DNA of 64,000 nucleotides from Porphyrobacter sp. (GTDB lineage: Bacteria > Pseudomonadota > Alphaproteobacteria > Sphingomonadales > Sphingomonadaceae): NCBI GenBank assembly GCA_017744315.1, contig JAGIBN010000003.1:248001-312000 (forward strand), given 5' to 3'. Position 1 is the stretch's first letter; each line of letters begins with the position of its first letter. Shown one piece after another: positions 1-9,900 of the stretch. A program made the position numbers and the translations under genes. The notes below the pieces were generated by a model. The model had not been told where the DNA came from, made no database searches, and worked only from the letters and a program-made list of their open reading frames with translations.

Positions 1-131
1 CCGCCAGCCGCCAGGTGCAGCAGAACGGAAACTGGGTCGAAGCCCCGGTCCAGGCGGCCACGGTGCAGAAGCTCGAGGATATCATCCTGACCAAGGCACG
101 CGATTTGCGCCGGGCCGCTTCGGCCGGTTGA
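1..131 (+). CDS. DUF3576 domain protein, 3' end only
   Basis: The first 131 bases read in one frame to a TGA at 129-131 and give the last ~42 residues of a protein whose tail contains GNWVEAPVQAATVQKLEDII followed by a basic helix. This matches my memory of the C-terminus of DUF3576 proteins, small exported alphaproteobacterial proteins of unknown function that commonly precede leuS. The start lies outside the window. The gene ends 35 bases before leuS, so co-transcription with leuS-lptE-holA is likely. Confidence 0.7.
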   Translation, partial: ASRQVQQNGNWVEAPVQAATVQKLEDIILTKARDLRRAASAG

Positions 132-166
132 CCGCCCGATTCCCGGACTAACTTAGGAACCACAAC

Positions 167-2692
167 ATGACCGAGCAGCGCTTCGATCCGTCGCAAGCCG
201 ACGGACGCTGGCAGCGTGCATGGGACGAAGCGCAGTGCTTCGAGGCCGACAGCGACAGCAACCGGCCCAAGAGCTACGTGCTCGAGATGTTCCCCTATCC
301 GTCGGGGCGCATCCACATCGGGCACGTGCGCAACTACACGATGGGTGACGTGCTCGCGCGCTACAAGCGCATGACCGGGCACGAAGTGCTGCACCCGATG
401 GGCTGGGATGCGTTCGGCATGCCCGCCGAAAACGCCGCGATGGAAAAGGGCGTCCACCCCGCCGGCTGGACCTACCAGAACATCGAGACGATGAAGGCGC
501 AGCTCAAGCGCCTCGGCTTCGCGCTCGACTGGAGCCGCGAGATCGCGACATGCGATCCGTCCTACTATGGCCACGAGCAGGCGCTGTTTCTCGACATGTA
601 CGAGGGCGGCCTGGTCTATCGCCGCCAGAGCGCGGTGAACTGGGACCCGGTCGACCAGACGGTGCTGGCCAACGAGCAGGTGGTCGATGGACGCGGCTGG
701 CGCTCGGGCGCGCTGGTCGAGAAGCGCCAGCTCAACCAGTGGTTCCTCAAGATCACCGATTTCGCGCAGGATCTGCTCGACGGGCTCGGCTCGCTTGAGA
801 GCTGGCCGGAGAAAGTCCGGCTGATGCAGGAAAACTGGATCGGCAAGAGCCAGGGCCTGCAGTTCCGCTTCGACCTGACCAACGGCGACACGCTGGAGGT
901 CTACACCACTCGTCCGGACACGATCTTCGGCGCGAGCTTCGTCGCCGTCGCGCCCGATCACCCGCTGGCGGAAGCGGTCGCGCAAGTGAATTGCGATGCG
1001 GCCAAGTTCATCGAGAAGTGCCGCGCGGGCGGGACCACCGCCGCTGAGCTCGAGACCGCGGAGAAGCTGGGTTTCGACACCGGCATCGGTGCAGTCCATC
1101 CGTTCGAACCGGGCAAGCGCCTGCCGGTCTACATCGCCAACTTCGTGCTGATGGATTACGGCACGGGCGCGGTGATGGCGGTGCCGGGCCATGACCAGCG
1201 CGACTTCGAATTCGCGACCAAGTACCAACTGCCGATCGTCCGCGTGGTCGCCGCGTCAGCGGCCGAAAAAGACGCTCCGCTGAGCGAAGCCGAGGCCGGC
1301 GACGGTGTGCTGGTCAACTCCGGCTTCATCGACGGCATGAGCGTGGCCAACGCCAAGCGCGCGGTGATCGAGCGCGCCGAGGGCGAGGGCTGGGGCCAGG
1401 GCAAGACCGTGTGGCGCCTGCGCGACTGGGGCGTGTCGCGTCAGCGGTATTGGGGCACCCCGATCCCGTTCATCCATTGCGCCGAATGCGGCGTGGTTCC
1501 GGTGCCGAAGGATCAGCTTCCGGTGACCCTGCCCGAGGACGTCGATTTCTCGATCCCCGGCAACCCGCTAGTGCGGCACCCGACCTGGAAGCACGTCAGC
1601 TGCCCCAAGTGCGGCGGTGCGGCCGAGCGTGAAACCGACACGCTCGACACGTTCGTCAACAGCTCGTGGTACTTCCTGCGCTTTGCCAGCCAGCCGGCCG
1701 ACCGCCCGTTCGATCGGGACGAGGTGGCCAAGTGGCTGCCTGTCGACCAGTATATCGGCGGCATCGAGCACGCGATCCTGCACTTGCTCTACGCCCGCTT
1801 CTGGACGCGCGCGCTCAAGCACATCGGCAAGATCGACGTCGCCGAACCGTTCGGCAGCCTGTTCACCCAGGGCATGGTCACGCACGAGACTTACGAGCGG
1901 AAGAACCCGGAGAACGGCCAGCCGGTCTACTTCGGCCCGGCTGAGATCGAGCGCAGCGCCGAGGGCGCCGTGCTCAAGGCCGATGGCGCCCCAGTCACGG
2001 TGGGCCGCGTGATCAAGATGTCCAAGTCGAAGAAGAACGTGGTCGACCCGGACGACATGGTCGAACGCTACGGCGCCGACGCGGTGCGCTGGTTCATGCT
2101 GTCGGACAGCCCGCCGGAACGCGACTTGCCGTGGTCCGAGAGCGGCATCGAAGGCTGCGGCCGCTTCGTCCAGCGGTTGTGGCGCCTGTTCGGCCAGTAC
2201 GACGCCGCCGCGACCGGGGAAGACCGGGCCTTGCAGCGCAAGCAGCACCAGACCATCGCCGCGGCGGGTGAGGACATCGAAGCGCTGGCTTTCAACAAGG
2301 CCGTGGCGCGGATCTACGAGTTCACCTCCGCGGTCGAGAAGGCGGCACCTTCGGCCACGCGCAGCGAAAGCATCGCGACGCTGATGCTGCTCGCTTCGCC
2401 GATGATGCCGCACCTTTCCGAGGAAGCCTGGCACAACGCCGGGTTCGACGGATTGGTGTCCGAAGCCGAATGGCCGCCGGTCGATCCGTCGCTGCTGATC
2501 GAGGACGAAGTGACCATCGCGGTCCAGGTGAAGGGCAAGCTACGTGACACCCTGACCGTCCCCAAGGGCCTGCCCAATCCGGAGCTTGAGGCGCTTGCGC
2601 TCGCGAGCGAGAAGGTCCAGCGTGCCCTTGATGGAGCTGAGGTGCGCAAGGTGATCGTAGTGCCCGACAGGCTGGTGAACATCGTCGCATGA
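167..2692 (+). CDS. leuS: Leucyl-tRNA synthetase
   Basis: Cytoplasmic class I aminoacyl-tRNA synthetase that charges tRNA-Leu. The 841-residue length is normal for bacterial LeuRS. The HIGH signature (HIGH, residues 50-53) lies in the Rossmann fold and KMSKS is at residues 617-621. Between them are the CP1 editing domain, with [11 protein letters not shown] and the [10 protein letters not shown] segment, and a CxxC-rich insertion (CAECG, CPKCG) typical of the zinc domain. The C-terminal anticodon-binding and tail domains are complete (VKGKLRDT near the end). The ATG is preceded by an AGGA element. The stop overlaps the start of lptE by four bases, implying translational coupling. Confidence 0.98.
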   Translation: MTEQRFDPSQADGRWQRAWDEAQCFEADSDSNRPKSYVLEMFPYPSGRIHIGHVRNYTMGDVLARYKRMTGHEVLHPMGWDAFGMPAENAAMEKGVHPAGWTYQNIETMKAQLKRLGFALDWSREIATCDPSYYGHEQALFLDMYEGGLVYRRQSAVNWDPVDQTVLANEQVVDGRGWRSGALVEKRQLNQWFLKITDFAQDLLDGLGSLESWPEKVRLMQENWIGKSQGLQFRFDLTNGDTLEVYTTRPDTIFGASFVAVAPDHPLAEAVAQVNCDAAKFIEKCRAGGTTAAELETAEKLGFDTGIGAVHPFEPGKRLPVYIANFVLMDYGTGAVMAVPGHDQRDFEFATKYQLPIVRVVAASAAEKDAPLSEAEAGDGVLVNSGFIDGMSVANAKRAVIERAEGEGWGQGKTVWRLRDWGVSRQRYWGTPIPFIHCAECGVVPVPKDQLPVTLPEDVDFSIPGNPLVRHPTWKHVSCPKCGGAAERETDTLDTFVNSSWYFLRFASQPADRPFDRDEVAKWLPVDQYIGGIEHAILHLLYARFWTRALKHIGKIDVAEPFGSLFTQGMVTHETYERKNPENGQPVYFGPAEIERSAEGAVLKADGAPVTVGRVIKMSKSKKNVVDPDDMVERYGADAVRWFMLSDSPPERDLPWSESGIEGCGRFVQRLWRLFGQYDAAATGEDRALQRKQHQTIAAAGEDIEALAFNKAVARIYEFTSAVEKAAPSATRSESIATLMLLASPMMPHLSEEAWHNAGFDGLVSEAEWPPVDPSLLIEDEVTIAVQVKGKLRDTLTVPKGLPNPELEALALASEKVQRALDGAEVRKVIVVPDRLVNIVA

Positions 2693-3192
2693 GGCGGAGC
2701 GCGCGCCTGCTCGCTCCTCTCGGGCTGCTGATGACGCTCGGCGGCTGCGGCCTGCAGCCGATGTACGCGGGCGGCGGCAGCGGCGCGGTGGCGCAAGGCT
2801 TGGCGGCAGTGGAAGTCGCGCCGATCGAAGGCCGCGCGGGCTGGCTGGTGCGCAATGCCCTGCAAGACAGGCTGGCGCAGAGCGGGGGCACGGCTACGCC
2901 GCACTATCGCCTGGACGTCCTGCTCGACGATCAGCTCGAAAGCCTCGGCCTGCTGACCGATGAGACCGTCTCTCGCGAGCGCCGCACGTTGCGCGCGCGT
3001 TATCAGCTGGTCGACCTGTCGAACGGCACGATCCTGCTCGATGCCACCGCGGGTTCTGACGCGGGTATCGACGTGGTTTCGTCTGAGTTCGCCACGATTG
3101 CCGCAGAGCAGACCGCGCTCGAAAATCTGGCCGTGGAAGTCTCCGACCGGATCCTGGTCCGGGTAACTCTGGCCCTTCGTCAGCAATCGTGA
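2689..3192 (+). CDS. lptE: LPS-assembly lipoprotein LptE
   Basis: Outer-membrane lipoprotein that plugs the LptD barrel and helps deliver lipopolysaccharide to the cell surface. The 167-residue protein begins with a short signal peptide ending in a lipobox LGGC with the lipidated cysteine at residue 20, followed by GLQPMYAGG, the typical LptE mature N-terminus. The rest ([22 protein letters not shown]) fits the LptE fold. Position between leuS and holA is the conserved arrangement in alphaproteobacteria. It overlaps leuS and holA by four bases each, so all three are probably co-translated. Confidence 0.92.
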   Translation: MRRSARLLAPLGLLMTLGGCGLQPMYAGGGSGAVAQGLAAVEVAPIEGRAGWLVRNALQDRLAQSGGTATPHYRLDVLLDDQLESLGLLTDETVSRERRTLRARYQLVDLSNGTILLDATAGSDAGIDVVSSEFATIAAEQTALENLAVEVSDRILVRVTLALRQQS

Positions 3193-4235
3193 AAGCCACC
3201 CAGCGCGACTTCAACGCCGTCGCGCCGCGTGCCGCCCAGCAGGCGAAGATCATGTTCTTCTGCGGCCCTGACGAGGCCGGCGCTTCCGCCGCGGCTGCCC
3301 GACTCATCGCCATGCTCCCGGATCCGGGCGAACGGATCGAGCTTTCGGGCGGCGAGCTGAAGTCCGACCCCGTCCGCCTGGGCGACGAAGCGCGTTCAAG
3401 CTCGCTTTTCGCCGGGACCCGCCACATCCTCGTCAGCGTCAACGGCGACGAGGCGCACGACGCGGTAAAGACCCTGCTCGAAGTGATCGACTCCGGGGAG
3501 GGCGAGGGTGCCTGCCCGGTCCTGATCGTGGCCTCCAGCGCCACCGACAAGTCGCGCACCGCCAAGCTCCTCGAAGGCCGCGGCGACGGACTGGTTGCGA
3601 TGTTCCATCCGCCGGATCTCAAGACCGTGACCGAGGAAGTGCGGCGCATGGCAGATGCTGCCGGGGTCAGGCTCGGCGGGGATCTTGCCGAGAGGATCGC
3701 CCGTGCGGCGGGGCTCGATGTGCGGCTCGCCCAGTCCGAAGTCACCAAGCTCGCACTCTACCTCGACGCCTCGGCCCAGGCACCGCGTCAGGCGAACGAG
3801 GAGGTGCTCGACGCGATCGGGGCCAAGACCGAGGAAGACGGCTTCATGCCGCTGGTCAACGCGGTGCTGTCGGGCGAGGTGAACAGGCTGCCGGCCGAAT
3901 TGCGGCGGATGCACGAGCTGTCGCTCAATCCGGTGGCGGTGCTGCTCGCCATGGAGCGGCGAGCGGCGCAACTCGCGCAGCTTACCGCCCGGCTCGGACC
4001 GAACGGTCGGATCAAGGACCTGCTTGAGGCCGAGCAGAAGGCCCGGCGGGTGTTCTGGCGCGATGCGCGCGATCTCGGCACCCAGATGCAGCGGTGGAAC
4101 GCCCGGCGCCTCAACCGCCTGGTCCAGCGCCTCGCCGCGCTCCATCGCGCGCTGCTTTCGAATAGCCAGGCGGCCGAGCTGCTGCTGGCGCAGGAGCTGA
4201 CCGACATCGCCCGCTATGCCGCGCCGCGGCGGTGA
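3189..4235 (+). CDS. holA: DNA polymerase III subunit delta
   Basis: Clamp-loader wrench subunit that opens the beta clamp during replication. The 348-residue protein has the HolA layout: an N-terminal AAA-like domain without a functional Walker A, a central segment (ERIARAAGLDVRLAQSEVTKLALY) and the C-terminal collar helices (LLAMERRAAQLAQL, LLLAQELTDIARYAA). It starts with GTG, inside the lptE stop region. Genomic order leuS-lptE-holA supports the call. No further downstream gene appears coupled; 38 bases separate it from the next gene. Confidence 0.93.
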   Translation: MKATQRDFNAVAPRAAQQAKIMFFCGPDEAGASAAAARLIAMLPDPGERIELSGGELKSDPVRLGDEARSSSLFAGTRHILVSVNGDEAHDAVKTLLEVIDSGEGEGACPVLIVASSATDKSRTAKLLEGRGDGLVAMFHPPDLKTVTEEVRRMADAAGVRLGGDLAERIARAAGLDVRLAQSEVTKLALYLDASAQAPRQANEEVLDAIGAKTEEDGFMPLVNAVLSGEVNRLPAELRRMHELSLNPVAVLLAMERRAAQLAQLTARLGPNGRIKDLLEAEQKARRVFWRDARDLGTQMQRWNARRLNRLVQRLAALHRALLSNSQAAELLLAQELTDIARYAAPRR

Positions 4236-4273
4236 CCTTGCCGATCGGCCTCATCGACTCCATCTGAGCGGCG

Positions 4274-5005
4274 ATGCCTGAGACCCGTTTCCACGCGATG
4301 CCCGACGGCCGGCGGATCGCCTTCCGCCACACACAGGGCTCCGGCCCGGCGATCGTGTTCCTGCCGGGCTACATGTCCGACATGGCCGGCAGCAAGGCCA
4401 CCGCGCTGTTGGCTTGGGCCGAAGCGGAAGGGCGGGAATGCTTGCTGCTCGACTACTCCGGCTGCGGCGAAAGCGACGGCGACTTCGCCGACGGCACCCT
4501 GGGCCGCTGGACCGACGAGGTGCTCTCGCTGGTCGAAACCACGATACGTGGCGAGCTAGTGCTGGTTGGGTCCTCGATGGGCGGTTGGCTGATGGTGTTG
4601 GTCGCGGGCGAGCTGGGATCGAAGGTCATAGGGCTCGTCGGAATTGCTTCGGCCCCCGACTTTACCGGCTGGGGCTATGACGAGGCCCAGAAGGCCCAGC
4701 TCTCTAAGGGCGAGACGGTCTTCACCGAGAACGCCTATGGCTACGATCCGACGCCGACGCATGCCGGCTTCTGGAGCGACGGGCAGGACCTGCGCCAGCT
4801 TGAACGCGAGGTCGCCATCGATTGCCCGGTGCGGCTGCTCCATGGGCAGGAGGACACCGACGTCCCGCCCGAAATCTCGCTGCGCCTGGCGCGGGCCTTG
4901 CGTTCAGAGGACGTGCAGGTGACCCTGATCAAGGGAGGCGACCATCGCCTTTCCCGCGACAGTGACATCGCGCTGCTCCTTCGCACCGTCGCTGCGCTAG
5001 CATGA
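4274..5005 (+). CDS. Alpha/beta hydrolase
   Basis: Predicted serine hydrolase of 243 residues. The nucleophile elbow is GSSMGG with Ser101; the acid is probably in HGQEDTDVP and the base is His224 in KGGDHRLS. The oxyanion strand carries FLPGYMSDMAGSKA. No signal peptide is visible, so it should be cytoplasmic. It resembles the small palmitoyl-thioesterase / ABHD-like hydrolases, but the substrate cannot be inferred. It ends ten bases before the TPR gene, and may form an operon with it and the luciferase-like gene. Confidence 0.85.
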   Translation: MPETRFHAMPDGRRIAFRHTQGSGPAIVFLPGYMSDMAGSKATALLAWAEAEGRECLLLDYSGCGESDGDFADGTLGRWTDEVLSLVETTIRGELVLVGSSMGGWLMVLVAGELGSKVIGLVGIASAPDFTGWGYDEAQKAQLSKGETVFTENAYGYDPTPTHAGFWSDGQDLRQLEREVAIDCPVRLLHGQEDTDVPPEISLRLARALRSEDVQVTLIKGGDHRLSRDSDIALLLRTVAALA

Positions 5006-5015
5006 GTTTCTGCCG

Positions 5016-5852
5016 ATGATTGCCGCACTCATCTCCGCATCGCTCCTGACCCTGGCCCAGGCCGCCACCGAGGCTCCGGGCCCGCCGGTTCCGCGCACTT
5101 TGGCCGAAGACCGCCTCATCGCGTGCCTCGACAAGGCGCGACAGGATCCGACGACGGCGATCGTCGACGCCAGTCAATGGTCCGAGCAAACCAGCGGGGC
5201 CGACCGAAGCTATCCGCAGCATTGCCTGGGCATGGCCTATACCTCGCTGCTGCGCTGGGAGGCCGCCGAGCAGGCGTTCGTTGCCGCGCGCGAGGCGGCC
5301 GATCCGGGCGATCCCTACCGCCGGGCCCAGCTCGCCGCGATGGCCGGCAATGCCGCGCTGGCGCAGGAACGCGGCGTTGACGCCCTGACCCACCTCAATG
5401 TCGCGGCGAGCGACGCCGAAGCCTCGGCCGATGCCGGGCTGCGCGCGGTGATCGAGATCGACAGGGCGCGGGCCCAGGTCCTGCTTGGCCAGACGGCGGA
5501 GGCGGAAGCCTCGCTCACCAGCGCGCGCACGCTCGACCCGCAGAGCCCCTATGCCTGGCTGCTTTCGGCGACCCTAGCGCGCCGGCAGAACAAGCTGGAC
5601 CAGGCGCAAAGTTATATCGAAACCGCAGCCAGACTCTCCCCCGGCTATCCCGAGATCGGGCTCGAAGCCGGCGTGATTGCCATACTCGGCGGACGCGAGG
5701 ATGCGGCGCGGACAAGCTGGCAATCGGTTGTCGACCTGGCGCCGAACAGCGAAGAAGCGATCACCGCCAGGGGCTATCTGGCCCAGCTTAACGAGCCCGG
5801 CGCGGCCCAACCGAGCGACGCTCAGCCCACTGAGGAGGCACCGTCCGAATGA
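5016..5852 (+). CDS. Exported tetratricopeptide-repeat protein
   Basis: A 278-residue protein with an N-terminal signal peptide (hydrophobic residues 2-16, cleavage likely near AQA) and several TPR-like helical pairs: LRWEAAEQAFVAAREAADPG, a second unit near residues 110-145 and LDQAQSYIETAARLSPGYPE near 195. TPR domains mediate protein-protein contacts; no enzymatic motif is visible. The tail is acidic and proline rich. The stop overlaps the next gene's ATG (ATGA), suggesting translational coupling. Function unknown. Confidence 0.75.
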   Translation: MIAALISASLLTLAQAATEAPGPPVPRTLAEDRLIACLDKARQDPTTAIVDASQWSEQTSGADRSYPQHCLGMAYTSLLRWEAAEQAFVAAREAADPGDPYRRAQLAAMAGNAALAQERGVDALTHLNVAASDAEASADAGLRAVIEIDRARAQVLLGQTAEAEASLTSARTLDPQSPYAWLLSATLARRQNKLDQAQSYIETAARLSPGYPEIGLEAGVIAILGGREDAARTSWQSVVDLAPNSEEAITARGYLAQLNEPGAAQPSDAQPTEEAPSE

Positions 5853-6832
5853 TCCCCCTGTCAGTCCTCGATCTCGTCCCGATCCGCGAAGGCGGCACTT
5901 TGCACGAGGCCCTGGACGACGCCGGCAAGCTCGCTGCAACCGCGGAGCAGGCCGGGTACAAGAGGTTCTGGGTGGCCGAACACCACGCCACCCCGGGCGT
6001 TGCCGGGGGAGCCGCCTCGGTCGTGCTCGCCCACATCGGTCATTCGACTTCGACCATCAGGATCGGTTCGGGCGGGATCATGCTGCCCAACCACAATCCC
6101 TTCGTGATTGCCGAGCAGTTCGGGACTCTCGACGGCCTGTTCCCCGGCCGGATCGACCTCGGGCTGGGTCGGGCGCCAGGCGCCGCGGGGATCGTGGCAC
6201 AGGCGCTGCGCAAGAACCTGCATCAGGCGGCCGAGTACTTCCCGCAGGACGTGGTCGAGCTACGCGCCTTGCTGACCGGCGACCTCGACCTGCCGATCGT
6301 GGCGACGCCGGGCCTCGGCTCGCAGATCGAGCTGTGGATGCTGGGCTCGAGCCTGTTCGGCGCCCAGCTCGCCGCACGGCTCGGCATGCCCTACGCCTTT
6401 GCCAGCCACTTCGCGCCCGACCATCTCGACGCCGCGCTGGCCGCCTATCGCAGCCAGTTCCGCCCCTCGGCTTACCTCGACAAGCCGCACGCCATGGCGG
6501 CGATGACGGTGATCGCGGCGGAAACCGACGAGGAGGCCGACCTGCTGTCCTCCTCGCAGGACCAATCCTTCGTGCGCCTGCGCTCGGGCGATCCGGGCAA
6601 GCTGCCGCCGCCGATCCCGGGCTATCGCGATACCCTGCCCGACAACGCCCGCGCCATGCTCGAACACCTCGGCCAGGCGCGTGCCGTTGGGTCGGTGGCG
6701 ACCGTTCGCGAGCGGATCGGCCGCTTCATCGAGCGGACCCAGGCTGATGAGATGATTGTTTCCGGCGCTACGTATGATCCCGGAGCGCGGCAACGGTCGC
6801 TTGAGCTTACCATGGAGGCGGTTTCCTCGTAG
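5849..6832 (+). CDS. LLM-class flavin-dependent oxidoreductase (luciferase-like, group 1)
   Basis: A 327-residue TIM-barrel protein of the bacterial luciferase family. Family landmarks are LSVLDLVPIREG at the N-terminus, RFWVAEHHATPGVAGGA around residue 40, the IRIGSGGIMLPNHNPFVIAE strand-loop and RIDLGLGRAPG. These fit the MsnO8-like group 1 oxidoreductases, which use reduced FMN; the substrate is unknown. It overlaps the TPR gene by four bases. A longer frame of the next gene overlaps its 3' end, but that gene's proper start lies downstream (see glutamate dehydrogenase). Confidence 0.88.
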   Translation: MIPLSVLDLVPIREGGTLHEALDDAGKLAATAEQAGYKRFWVAEHHATPGVAGGAASVVLAHIGHSTSTIRIGSGGIMLPNHNPFVIAEQFGTLDGLFPGRIDLGLGRAPGAAGIVAQALRKNLHQAAEYFPQDVVELRALLTGDLDLPIVATPGLGSQIELWMLGSSLFGAQLAARLGMPYAFASHFAPDHLDAALAAYRSQFRPSAYLDKPHAMAAMTVIAAETDEEADLLSSSQDQSFVRLRSGDPGKLPPPIPGYRDTLPDNARAMLEHLGQARAVGSVATVRERIGRFIERTQADEMIVSGATYDPGARQRSLELTMEAVSS

Positions 6833-6923
6833 GGCGAACTGCGGTCCTGATAAGCGCAAGAAGCCGGAACGACCGCACGGCCGCCTCGTTTGTCTTGTTT
6901 GTGGATGGCGGGAGAGAGTGAAT

Positions 6924-9900
6924 ATGGCCACCGCGCGGCGCAACGCCGAAGGTTTCAGCCAATTGTCGGCCGGGGATGCCAAGCTGGCAAAGGTCTTGCG
7001 CAAGCGCATTGCCGAATCCCGCCTGCCCGGAGAGATCGAGCTCGGCGAGGTTCACCTCGACGAAGCCGCCGTCTTCCTCCTCGAAACGGCCCGCCAGCGT
7101 AAACGCGGAGAAGCCGCGATCTCGGTCCGCTCGGGCGTAGGCGACCGGCGCGTCACGCGCATTGCGGTGGTCAACAAGGACATGCCGTTCCTGGTCGACT
7201 CGATCGCCGCGGCAATCGCTTCGCTGGGCCTGCCGATCGACGTTCTCGCCCACCCTGTGCTCCCGGCCCGCCGCGATGACGCAGGCAAGCTGACCGCCCT
7301 TCCTGAAGGCGAGGCGACCGGTGAGAAGCTGGAGTCGATGATCTACCTCGAAACCGAGCGGATCGACGCCATCCAGCGGCGTACGCTGGAACAGGAACTC
7401 ACGGCCACCCTGGCCGACGTGCGGGTGGCGGTGACCGACTGGCCCGAAATGCGCGAGCTCCTCGGCAAGGACGCCGACAGCGTGGCCGACCCTGAACGCG
7501 AGGACCTGCTGCGCTGGTTCTGCGAAGGCATGCTGACGCTGCTCGGCCACGTCACCGTGAAACGCGACGGCAAGAAAACGCAGACCCTCGGCATCTGTCG
7601 CAAGGGCGCGCGCGATCTCTTGAGCGAAGACGGCTACAAGCTGGCCTTCACCTGGTTCGACAAGACCGCGAACCAGGAACGCGCCCCGCTGATCATCAAG
7701 GCCAATACCTACTCCCACGTCCACCGCCGCGTGCCGCTCGATGTGTTCATCGTGCCGGTAATCGAGAGCGGCAAGGTCACCGCGCTTTCGGTCCATACCG
7801 GCATCTGGACCAGCGCAGCGCTGGGCACCCCGCCCGCGCAAGTGCCCAAGCTGCGCCGCCAGTTGACCGACCTGATGGGCAAGTTCGGCTTCCAGGAAGG
7901 GAGCCACGACGCCAAGGCCCTGATCCACGCGCTGACGGTGCTGCCACACGACCTCGCGATCGGGTTCGAGGATGACGACCTTGCCCGCGTCGCCACCACG
8001 ATGATGGCCCTGGCCGACCGACCGCGCGCTCGCGCCGCGATGGTCATGGCGCCGCTCCATCGCCACTTGTTCGGCTTCGTCTGGCTGCCGCGCGACCTGC
8101 TCTCGACTTCGACGCGGCTCAAGATCCAGGCGATGATCGAGGAATCGACCGGCGCCGACACGCTCGACTGGAGCCTCCTGGTCGAAGGCGGCAACCTCGC
8201 CATGCTGCGCTACGTGCTCGACTTCCGGGGCCGCGGGCAGGAACCCGACATGGATCTGGTCGACCGCCGGCTGCAGGAACTGCTGCGCGGCTGGGGCGAG
8301 GCGGTCGAAGCCGCGCTCGCCGTCGATGAGGAGCCCAATCGCGCCGCCGCGCTAGCCGCGCGCTATGCCGATTCCTTCCCGCTCAACTACCGCACTGACT
8401 ACGGGCCCGCCGAAGCCGCGCGCGACATCGCCCGCATGCGGGGCCTCGCCGGGACGGAGGTGGAACGCCCGCTGCGCCGCGATGCGCGGCTCTATCGGCT
8501 GGACAACGATCCCGGCGATCAGCTGCGGCTGAAGCTCTATCAGCTCGGCGGTTCGGTGGCGCTGTCGGATGCGGTGCCGGCGCTCGAGAACTTCGGCTTC
8601 CGGGTGCTCGCCGAACGCCCGACCATGATCGCCGGAGCGGACCCAGGCTCGATCCACGACTTCCTGCTCGGGCTGCCGCACGGGGATCAGGCAGCACCAG
8701 TGCTCGAACGCGCAGGCGCCATCGAAGGGGCGATTTGCGCCGTGCTCAACGCGCGGGCCGAGGATGACGTATTCAACCGCCTGGTTGTGAGTCCGGGGCT
8801 CGAAGCGCAGGAGGCCGACTGGCTGCGCGCGCTCTATCGCTACCTGCGGCAGGTCAACGTCGCCTTCACGATCTACACCGTGGTCGACGCCCTGCGCCGC
8901 GCCCCCGCCGTCACCCGCGCGCTGATCGAGCTGTTCCGCGTGCGCCACGATCCCAGTTTCAAGGGCGACCGCCAGGCCGCCTCGCTGCACGCGGAAGAGG
9001 AGATCCGCACCGGCCTGGCCGGTGTCGCAGCGATCAACGACGACCGCCTGTTGCGCCTCTACTGGGCGCTTGTGGGCGCGGTCCTGCGGACCAACGCCTT
9101 TGCGCCTGCCGGGGCCGAGGCGCTGGCGTTCAAGCTCGATTCCTCGCTCGTCCCCAACCTGCCCAAGCCGGTGCCGTGGCGCGAGATTTTCGTCTATTCG
9201 CGCCGGGTGGAAGGCATCCACTTGCGCGCCGGCCCAGTCGCGCGCGGGGGCCTGCGCTGGTCCGACCGGCGCGACGACTTCCGCACCGAAGTGCTCGGGC
9301 TGATGAAGGCGCAGCGGGTCAAGAACGCGGTCATCGTCCCCACCGGGGCCAAGGGCGGCTTCTATCCCAAGCGCCTGCCTGACCCCGCCGTCGACCGTGA
9401 CGCCTGGGCCACCGAGGGGCGCGAGAGCTACAAGCTGTTCATCCGCACGCTGCTGTCGATCACCGACAACATCGTCGGCACCAAGGTCGTGCATCCGCCC
9501 AAGGTGGTGATCCACGATGGCGAGGACCCCTATTTCGTGGTCGCCGCCGACAAGGGCACCGCGACTTTCTCCGACACCGCGAACGCCATCGCCGCCGAAT
9601 TCGACTTCTGGCTCGGAGATGCCTTCGCCAGCGGCGGCTCCAAGGGCTACGACCACAAGGCCATGGGCATCACCGCCCGCGGCGCGTGGATCTCGGTCCA
9701 GCGGCACTTCCTCGAAATGGGCATCGACGTGCAGAACGAATCCGTTCGCGTCGTCGGCTGCGGCGACATGTCGGGCGACGTGTTCGGCAACGGCATGCTG
9801 CTGTCGAAGGCGATCAAGCTGGTCGCCGCGTTCGACCACCGCCACGTGTTCATCGATCCTTCGCCCGACCCCGCGGCAAGCTGGGCCGAACGAAAGCGCC

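Noticed and set aside
6756..6923. Upstream extension of glutamate dehydrogenase by 56 codons
   Set aside because: It overlaps the luciferase-like gene and the peptide is basic and motif-free; a good ribosome site precedes the ATG at 6924.
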